Below are positions 34,099 through 38,900 of a stretch of 38,900 nt of DNA, in pieces (position 1 is the stretch's first letter; every line of letters begins with the position of its first letter). The stretch is from an uncultured Bacilli bacterium (GTDB lineage: Bacteria > Bacillota_I > Bacilli_A > RF39 > UBA660). Location of the stretch: the NCBI GenBank assembly GCA_934098665.1, contig CAKOOO010000008.1, positions 1 to 38,900 on the forward strand, written 5' to 3'. The position numbers were made by a program, and so were the translations under genes. The notes below the pieces were generated by a model that saw only the letters and a list, made by a program, of their open reading frames with translations, made no database searches and was not told the DNA's origin.

Positions 34099-34196
34099 CT
34101 TTAGGAAAATACGAACAAGATGATTACTGGGTTTGTTTAATATAAGTCTATTTTTTTATTTTTACATAAAAAAACACTAATTATTTTTTTAGTGTT
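34097..34196. repeat. Flank repeat, copy c
   Basis: TACTTTAGGAAAATACG, GAACAAGATGATTACTGGG, then TTTTTACATAAAAAAACACTAATT. Third copy of the sequence bordering the invertible elements, running into the terminator of amidoligase 2. Confidence 0.85.
34173..34196 (-). terminator. Terminator of amidoligase 2
   Basis: AACACTAA (34173-34180), 8-nt loop, TTAGTGTT (34189-34196), with A7 on the left giving a U tract in the minus transcript. It overlaps the stop at 34181. Confidence 0.8.
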
Positions 34197-36058
34197 TTAA
34201 CATTTTCTTTATAAAATTTAATATTTTCTTCAAATCTATCATAATATTTATTTTTAAGTTCTATATCATTATCAAAAAGTAAATCAAGTAATATATCTTT
34301 TTTATCTTCTAAAGGAATATCTTTTGAAAGAGCAAATAAATCTTTTAAATATTCCTTTTTTGGATTATTAGCAAAATACTTTCCTTTTTCAATAAGTCTA
34401 GTAAATAAAATTATATTTAAATTAAGTTCATCATAATTAATTGTTCCATTTGGAATACGTAGTTCAATTGTTTTTTTATTTATATCAGAAAAATTTAAAA
34501 TATTAAGTCCAGCATAACGTTTTTGTTGGACGCTACCTATTATAGTGGCCATATCATAAATATTGTTTGCCTTAACTTCCATATATGGTCCAAAATATGA
34601 TAACATTTTTTCTTTTATTGGAAAAGCATTTATACTTACACCACTTCTTACCATAGTTCCTTCCTCATTAAAAATTAAATAAAGTATTTCTTCACAGTGT
34701 ATATATAGATAATAAAACATCTGAAGTTCATATATATTTTTAAAATAATCAAAACCAACATGAATATGACCACCGCATTCATTTGTTTTTTTAAAACCAT
34801 TATTATTTAAAAAATCACAAACATATTTAAGTTCTTTCATATCTTTTTCTGTGTAATTTAATATCCTTGAGGTTATTTCTACACCATCAGTAACTGTTTC
34901 CTCACGTTTTAAATTCCACTTTTTTAAAAGATTTCCAATTAATATATAAGATGTATTTAAATTATGTGAACATTCAAGTTCTATACCAATAGTAATTTTA
35001 TCATCTACATATGGTTTAAAATCTATTTGCATATTATTAATTATTTTTTCATTATCAAAAGTATTACTTTCAATAACTTTTTTTAAACCATCATCACGAA
35101 GAAGTATTGTAAGTTTTCTTTTAATGTCAGTGTCTTTAACATTATTTAGTAAATATAAAATCATTTCAAAATATTTTTCACTTAAAATTTCCATTTTTTC
35201 AAATAAAGCATATTTTAAAATATCATTTTTTACATTTTCAATAATTTTTCTTTGAAATTTATAATCTTTATTTTTCATAAAATATTTAAATAATAATACT
35301 TCATTATTTAAACTTGCAATTAATTCTTCCTTAAAAATATTATTTTCAATAAATTTAATTTTTACTTCATCAGGTTGTTTTTTTAGAAAATCAAGTTTAT
35401 AAAAACCAATTAATAAATCAATATTATCAAAAATATACTTGCTATCATTTAATGAAGAAATTATTTCTGCTTTATAATGGTCATTTAATCTATCTAAAAA
35501 TTTTATTTTATTTTCATCTTTTTTTAGTCCTCTTAAAATATACATGAGTTCAGTTTGATTATTAAAATTAATATTTTCAATATAGTTTGCCACAAAATCC
35601 TCATTTTCTATACCTTTTAAAATAATAATTTTCTGTTTATTATTTAATTTATCTAAAAGTAGTTTATAATTATTAATTTTTTTTAAATTGATATTTAATG
35701 TAGAAAATGCAAGATAATGAGTTGTAAATACTTTTTTTTGAATATTTTCATTTAATAAAAGGTTTATTTTATCTTTATCGTTTTCTAAAGAAGAAATAAT
35801 ACTTACTATATCATTTGTTTTCATTTCACTAGAAAAATCAACTTGATTAAGTAAAAATATTTTTATATCATCAGTATAACTTACTAAATAGTTAATGTTT
35901 TCAAATATGTATTTTCTTACTAAATTATCCTTTAGTAAATAATCAAGTTTATTACTAACAAGTTCATTTAAAAAAATAGGAAATGGTCTTAAAAATATAT
36001 TTTCATTATTAATGATAATATTTTTATAGCTATGTGATAATAAACCCTTTAAATTCAT
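34181..36058 (-). CDS. Putative amidoligase (glutamine-synthetase-like fold), paralogue 2
   Basis: About 625 aa from ATG 36058, 6 nt after GGGGG. The C-terminal domain has all the family blocks: ITIGIELECSHNL, TDGVEITSRILNY, TNECGGHIHVGFDY, YIHCEEILYLIF and KTIELRIPNGTINYDELN. The N-terminal 350 residues are helical repeats of the type FLDRLNDHYKAEIISSL, as in paralogue 1 but longer. Predicted cytosolic ATP-dependent ligase acting on a peptide or amino-acid substrate; neither substrate nor partner can be read from the sequence. Monocistronic, with a perfect TTGACA-N17-TATAAT promoter. Its 3' end abuts the OFF invertible element of the surface gene. Confidence 0.78.
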   Translation of the reverse strand: MNLKGLLSHSYKNIIINNENIFLRPFPIFLNELVSNKLDYLLKDNLVRKYIFENINYLVSYTDDIKIFLLNQVDFSSEMKTNDIVSIISSLENDKDKINLLLNENIQKKVFTTHYLAFSTLNINLKKINNYKLLLDKLNNKQKIIILKGIENEDFVANYIENINFNNQTELMYILRGLKKDENKIKFLDRLNDHYKAEIISSLNDSKYIFDNIDLLIGFYKLDFLKKQPDEVKIKFIENNIFKEELIASLNNEVLLFKYFMKNKDYKFQRKIIENVKNDILKYALFEKMEILSEKYFEMILYLLNNVKDTDIKRKLTILLRDDGLKKVIESNTFDNEKIINNMQIDFKPYVDDKITIGIELECSHNLNTSYILIGNLLKKWNLKREETVTDGVEITSRILNYTEKDMKELKYVCDFLNNNGFKKTNECGGHIHVGFDYFKNIYELQMFYYLYIHCEEILYLIFNEEGTMVRSGVSINAFPIKEKMLSYFGPYMEVKANNIYDMATIIGSVQQKRYAGLNILNFSDINKKTIELRIPNGTINYDELNLNIILFTRLIEKGKYFANNPKKEYLKDLFALSKDIPLEDKKDILLDLLFDNDIELKNKYYDRFEENIKFYKENVKTLKK

Positions 36059-36063
36059 TTTAT

Positions 36064-36110
36064 CCCCCATAAAGTAAATGTATTATAGCACCATTTAATA
36101 TATGTGTCAA
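36064..36110 (-). promoter_or_regulatory. Promoter and GGGGG leader of amidoligase 2
   Basis: TTGACA (36110-36105), 17 bp, TATAAT (36087-36082), 13 bp, GGGGG (36068-36064), then ATG 36058. Confidence 0.85.
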
Positions 36111-36128
36111 ATAAGGTTTTTCAAGATA

Positions 36129-36166
36129 AAAAAGAATTATTTTGTTCCTAAAAAATAATTCTTTTT
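36129..36166 (-). terminator. Terminator of tyrS
   Basis: A 15-bp stem, AAAAAGAATTATTTT (36129-36143) with AAAATAATTCTTTTT (36152-36166), spanning the last tyrS codons and stop, followed by U-rich sequence. Confidence 0.85.
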
Positions 36167-37360
36167 ACCCTTTTTAAGTAGTAATACTTTTTTTTCAATT
36201 AAATCATTTGCAGTAATAATTTTTTCTAAAGATGTTTCTTTATTTCCATTTATTGATATTGCTCCCACACTTACCATTTCTCTTGCTTCACGCTTACTTA
36301 CACATATATTACATCTTACAAGCATATCTAAAATATTTTCATTATCATTAACTATAAAATGAGGAACATCCTTAAATTCATTTAATAAATTTTCAGCGCT
36401 TAATGATGAAATATCTCCATTAAATAATGCATTTGCTTGTTTTAAAGCATCTTCATAAGCCTTTTCTCCATGAATAAATGTAATAACCTGTTTAGCAAGA
36501 GTTTTATGTGCAAGTCTTTCTTCAGGATGAAGATTATGTTCTTTCTCAATATTTTCAATTTCTTCTTTAGATAAAAATGTAAATTTCTTTAAATAATCAA
36601 TTACCATATTATCTTCGACATTAACAAAGAATTGATACATTTCATAAGGAGTTGTTTTATTTTTATCAAGCCAAATTGCCTTACCTTCGGTTTTACCAAA
36701 TTTAGTTCCATCACTTTTTGTAATAAGAGGCATCGTAAAGCCATATGCTTCTTTACCATCTTTTTTTCTTATAAGTTCAATTCCAGCGGTGATATTTCCC
36801 CATTGATCTTGACCAGCAACTTGCATTGTAACTCCTCTTTCATTATATAAATGTTCAAAATCCATAGCTTGCATTATCATATAAGAAAATTCTGTATATG
36901 TTATACCAGCATCAAGTCTACGTCTAATAATATCTTTATCAAGCATATAGCCAATACTAAAATGCTTACCATAATCTCTTAGAAAATCAATGAAATTAAT
37001 ATTTTTTAACCAATCATAATTATTTACTACTTCAAAACCAAAAATATCTTTTGCTTGTTTTGTTAAACATTCTACATTATGTTTGACAGCATCATATGAA
37101 ATCATGGCTCTTTCAGCTGTTGGTTTAGGATCACCAATAAGTCCTGTACCTCCACCTACTAAAAGTATTGGATTATGCCCTGCTCTTTTAAGTCTTGTGG
37201 CAATTAAAAATGATGAAAAATGTCCAATATGCATGCTATCGCCAGTTGGGTCTGTGCCAATGTAAAAAGTCATCCCACCTTTATTTAATTTTTCTTTTAA
37301 CTCTGGAGAAGAAATATCTTTTATTAAACCTCTCCATTCAAGTTCTTCATAAATACCCAT
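36137..37360 (-). CDS. tyrS: Tyrosyl-tRNA synthetase
   Basis: 407 aa from ATG 37360 (SD AAAGGATGG; the longer frame to 37423 runs into the T-box leader). Charges tRNA-Tyr. Class I signatures: TGDSMHIGHFSSF (HIGH), VAGQDQWGNITAGIELIRK (tyrosine site) and KSDGTKFGKTEGKA (KMSKS equivalent, here KFGKT). The C-terminal S4 RNA-binding domain covers about the last 65 residues (RCNICVSKREAREMVSVGAISINGN). Single gene controlled by a T-box leader upstream. Confidence 0.97.
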   Translation of the reverse strand: MGIYEELEWRGLIKDISSPELKEKLNKGGMTFYIGTDPTGDSMHIGHFSSFLIATRLKRAGHNPILLVGGGTGLIGDPKPTAERAMISYDAVKHNVECLTKQAKDIFGFEVVNNYDWLKNINFIDFLRDYGKHFSIGYMLDKDIIRRRLDAGITYTEFSYMIMQAMDFEHLYNERGVTMQVAGQDQWGNITAGIELIRKKDGKEAYGFTMPLITKSDGTKFGKTEGKAIWLDKNKTTPYEMYQFFVNVEDNMVIDYLKKFTFLSKEEIENIEKEHNLHPEERLAHKTLAKQVITFIHGEKAYEDALKQANALFNGDISSLSAENLLNEFKDVPHFIVNDNENILDMLVRCNICVSKREAREMVSVGAISINGNKETSLEKIITANDLIEKKVLLLKKGKKNYFLGTK

Positions 37361-37522
37361 TTTTACCATCCTTTCAAAATAAAAACTCCATAAACATAGG
37401 GACGAGTTTTCTCGCGGTACCACCCTACTTTATGAAGTTAATCATACAACTTTATTTCTTTATCGCTGAAAATGCGTTTTAGCATCTGAAGGTTGTAAGG
37501 CTTCATCACCTGCTAACAAAGT
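37361..37522 (-). ncRNA. T-box leader of tyrS with very short Stem I
   Basis: T-box sequence AGGGTGGTACCGCG (37426-37413) with its antiterminator partner CGTCCCT (37404-37398). The competing terminator is AAAACTC paired with GAGTTTT followed by U's, ending near 37381. Stem I is about 40 nt: TTAGCA...TGCTAA enclosing GAAG-CCTTACAA-CCTTC, where TAC fits a tyrosine specifier followed by A. Uncharged tRNA-Tyr would favour read-through. Confidence 0.88.
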
Positions 37523-37528
37523 TATTGT

Positions 37529-37558
37529 AGCATAATCTTTAAAAATTTTCAATGTCAA
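37529..37558 (-). promoter_or_regulatory. tyrS promoter
   Basis: TTGACA (37558-37553), 18 bp, TATGCT (37534-37529). Start of the T-box leader expected near 37522. Confidence 0.65.
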
Positions 37559-37574
37559 ATTTGTGTATAATACA

Positions 37575-37603
37575 TTGATTATAAGTACACTATTTGTTAT
37601 CAT
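37575..37603 (+). promoter_or_regulatory. Promoter of the 25-aa ORF locus
   Basis: TTGATT (37575-37580), 17 bp, TATCAT (37598-37603); start expected near 37610, at the GGAAGC 5' arm. The -35 hexamer is the same as in locus A. Confidence 0.65.
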
Positions 37604-37610
37604 TTTAATA

Positions 37611-37843
37611 GGAAGCACAAGTAAAGCGGGCGCTACCACCAAACTATTTTTTTAGAAAGTGAGGTGGTTATAATGACAACAAGATTTAAAAATGATGTCT
37701 TGATAATTATTATCCTCATCTTAGTTTATATCATTGCAAATTTAATATAAAAATGCGCCTTAATCTATATTTGCTTATAGATTAAAGCGTTTACCCATTA
37801 CAGGTAGCGCTCGCATAGCAATTTACGAGTAGCTTCCTTTTTT
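37611..37843 (+). ncRNA. Structured mRNA with 5'-3' pairing around a small ORF (locus B)
   Basis: GGAAGC (37611-37616) pairs with GCTTCC (37832-37837), and GCGCTACC (37630-37637) with GGTAGCGC (37803-37810). ACCACC just after the 5' arm can mask the GGTGGT SD region. The 3' end GGTAGC-CTCG...CGAG-GCTTCC-T6 also folds locally as a terminator, competing with the long-range pairing. A further hairpin, TTAATCTATA/TATAGATTAA, follows the ORF. Confidence 0.75.
37673..37750 (+). CDS. 25-aa hydrophobic peptide (possible type I toxin)
   Basis: ATG 37673 lies 5 nt after GAGGTGG; stop TAA at 37748. The peptide is a short polar head (MTTRFKNDV) followed by one strongly hydrophobic helix (LIIIILILVYIIANLI), the usual form of membrane-acting type I toxins such as the Fst and Ibs types, though sequence identity to a named one is not recognised. 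It lies in an own transcription unit with promoter, masked SD and terminator, between the tyrS T-box and ldh. Same RNA plan as the 49-aa locus at 19029-19300. The toxin role is an inference. Confidence 0.65.
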   Translation: MTTRFKNDVLIIIILILVYIIANLI

Positions 37844-37889
37844 ATTATATGTAAGTTTTTTTCCTTACATACTCAATATAGCATAATTT

Positions 37890-38801
37890 TTAAGAATTTT
37901 CAACTTTTTTAATAGCTTCTTTTAAGACAAATATAGAGTTAATAAGTTTTTGAGTTTCTATACTATCAAGCTCAATATACATTTTTTTACTTGCACCATT
38001 CTTATTTACTATTGTTGGTACACCAAAAAATACATCATTTTCCTTATCATAACTTGATACAGTAATAATTGCGTTTTCATCATTTAATATTGCATTAGTT
38101 ATTCTTGTCAAACACATAGCAACTCCATAATATGTAGCACCTTTTTTCTTTATTATTTCATAAGCAGCATTTTTAACTTCGTTTTCTATTATTTCTTTTT
38201 CTTCCTCATTTAAATATTTATCAATTTTTTCACTACCCACAAGTGCTGAAGACCACAATGTAAATTCACTATCTCCATGCTCGCCAATTACATAAGCATT
38301 AATATCTTTCGGATTAACTCCTACTTTTTCACTAATTAAAAATCTAAGTCTTGCTGTATCTAAGCTTGTACCTGTACCAATTACTTTATTCGGAGCAAAA
38401 CCAGAATATTTATATGTTAAATAAGTCATTACATCAAGCGGATTAGTGGCTATTAAAAAGTAACCATCAAAACCTGTTTTCATTACATTTGCTATAATTT
38501 CTTTAAAAATTTTTGCATTTTTATAAATTAAATCCATTCTTGTTTCACCAGGATTTTGATTTGCACCAGCCGCTATTACAATAATTTTGGCATCTTTACA
38601 GTCTTCATAAGTACCAACTTTTATATCTATTTTTGATGGTGAAAAAGCAAGACAATGATTTAAGTCCATAACTTCACCAACTATTTTATCTTGGTTTACA
38701 TCAATTAAAACAAGCTCTCCTACTTTAGTACTTTGATTTAATAATGAATATGCATAACTCATCCCAACATTACCGCAACCAATAATCACTATTTTATTCA
38801 T
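37890..38801 (-). CDS. ldh: L-lactate dehydrogenase
   Basis: 303 aa. Reduces pyruvate to L-lactate with NADH. N-terminal NAD motif IIGCGNVGMSYAYSLL; specificity loop AAGANQNPGETRMDL with Gln preceding the catalytic-loop Arg, which marks LDH rather than malate dehydrogenase; NPLDVMTYL; GTGTSLDTARLR; and the catalytic His in VIGEHGDSEF. Length is slightly short of the usual 315. Cytosolic, single gene. With phosphoketolase it fits a lactate/acetate fermentation. No clear Rex operator upstream. The only structure seen there is the inverted repeat at 38844-38887. Confidence 0.94.
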   Translation of the reverse strand: MNKIVIIGCGNVGMSYAYSLLNQSTKVGELVLIDVNQDKIVGEVMDLNHCLAFSPSKIDIKVGTYEDCKDAKIIVIAAGANQNPGETRMDLIYKNAKIFKEIIANVMKTGFDGYFLIATNPLDVMTYLTYKYSGFAPNKVIGTGTSLDTARLRFLISEKVGVNPKDINAYVIGEHGDSEFTLWSSALVGSEKIDKYLNEEEKEIIENEVKNAAYEIIKKKGATYYGVAMCLTRITNAILNDENAIITVSSYDKENDVFFGVPTIVNKNGASKKMYIELDSIETQKLINSIFVLKEAIKKVENS

Positions 38802-38843
38802 TTTTTACCTACCTTATAGATAAAGTATAACACGTATAATGTT

Positions 38844-38887
38844 AAACATAAAGACTTCAAGTTAAAAATTTTGATTTCTTTATGTTT
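38844..38887. repeat. Inverted repeat upstream of ldh
   Basis: AAACATAAAGA (38844-38854) and TCTTTATGTTT (38877-38887), 22 nt apart, with a T run on the plus side. Could be a terminator of a gene beyond the right edge or an operator for ldh; undecided. Confidence 0.5.
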
Positions 38888-38900
38888 TTTGTTATTATAA

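Noticed and set aside
37195..37482. Plus-strand frame across the tyrS start and T-box
   Set aside because: Antisense to tyrS and its leader, without SD; the T-box and tyrS motifs explain this sequence.
38844..38887. Rex operator for ldh
   Set aside because: The arms do not resemble TTGTGAA-N4-TTCACAA and the 22-nt spacing is too long.
1..38900. tRNA or rRNA genes
   Set aside because: No cloverleaf or rRNA-like stretch found in the intergenic regions read by eye; a tRNAscan run would settle it.

Overview
This is AT-rich DNA from a low-GC Gram-positive bacterium. T-box control of tyrS, a CIRCE operator on htpG, a complete gerA-gerC-gerB germination operon, xylulose-5-P phosphoketolase, lactate dehydrogenase and strong Shine-Dalgarno (SD) sites point to a spore-forming, fermentative member of the Bacillota, probably an uncultured gut lineage of class Bacilli near the Erysipelotrichales/RF39 groups. 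TGA is a stop codon here (ATGA stop/start overlaps at 8738 and 29567). Nearly all genes lie on the minus strand. The exceptions are an SH3 protein, the ger operon and two very small ORFs.

Layout. 1-2.5 kb: the start of a lineage-specific gene and a 714-aa companion. 2.5-5.5 kb: an SH3-domain protein convergent with phosphoketolase. 5.7-7.0 kb: a full dinD beside broken dinD copies, with a perfect but different hairpin at the same codons in every copy. 7.2-10.5 kb: a MoxR AAA ATPase, a small AAA-like protein and a metallopeptidase/VWA protein; the ATPase frame carries an in-frame TGA. 10.6-18.8 kb: two flavoproteins, a membrane protein, htpG under CIRCE, a calcineurin-like phosphoesterase and a putative amidoligase. 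18.8-22.2 kb: a structured RNA locus with a 49-aa ORF, then two surface proteins, one behind an invertible promoter. 22.2-28.1 kb: small lineage-specific genes, an ASCH-DUF1835 fusion, a possible frameshifted membrane protein and an RlmD-like methyltransferase. 28.2-31.6 kb: the ger operon. 32.0-36.1 kb: a second surface protein with the same invertible element in the opposite orientation, and a second amidoligase. 36.1-38.9 kb: tyrS with a very short T-box, a 25-aa hydrophobic ORF in the same RNA fold as the 49-aa locus, and ldh.

Main signals. (1) Two 125-bp elements (20727-20851 and 33974-34098) have identical 18-bp inverted repeats and homologous interiors in opposite orientation. The promoter-like TATAAT faces the surface gene at the first and points away from it at the second, which is what a pair of phase-variable promoters caught ON and OFF would look like. 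No recombinase is encoded in the window. (2) Four dinD-associated palindromes differ in sequence yet stay self-complementary, even where the protein motif is lost. (3) Two unrelated small hydrophobic ORFs share one 5'-3' pairing RNA architecture, as in type I toxin mRNAs. (4) Five genes share a compact promoter-N13/14-GGGGG-start arrangement.
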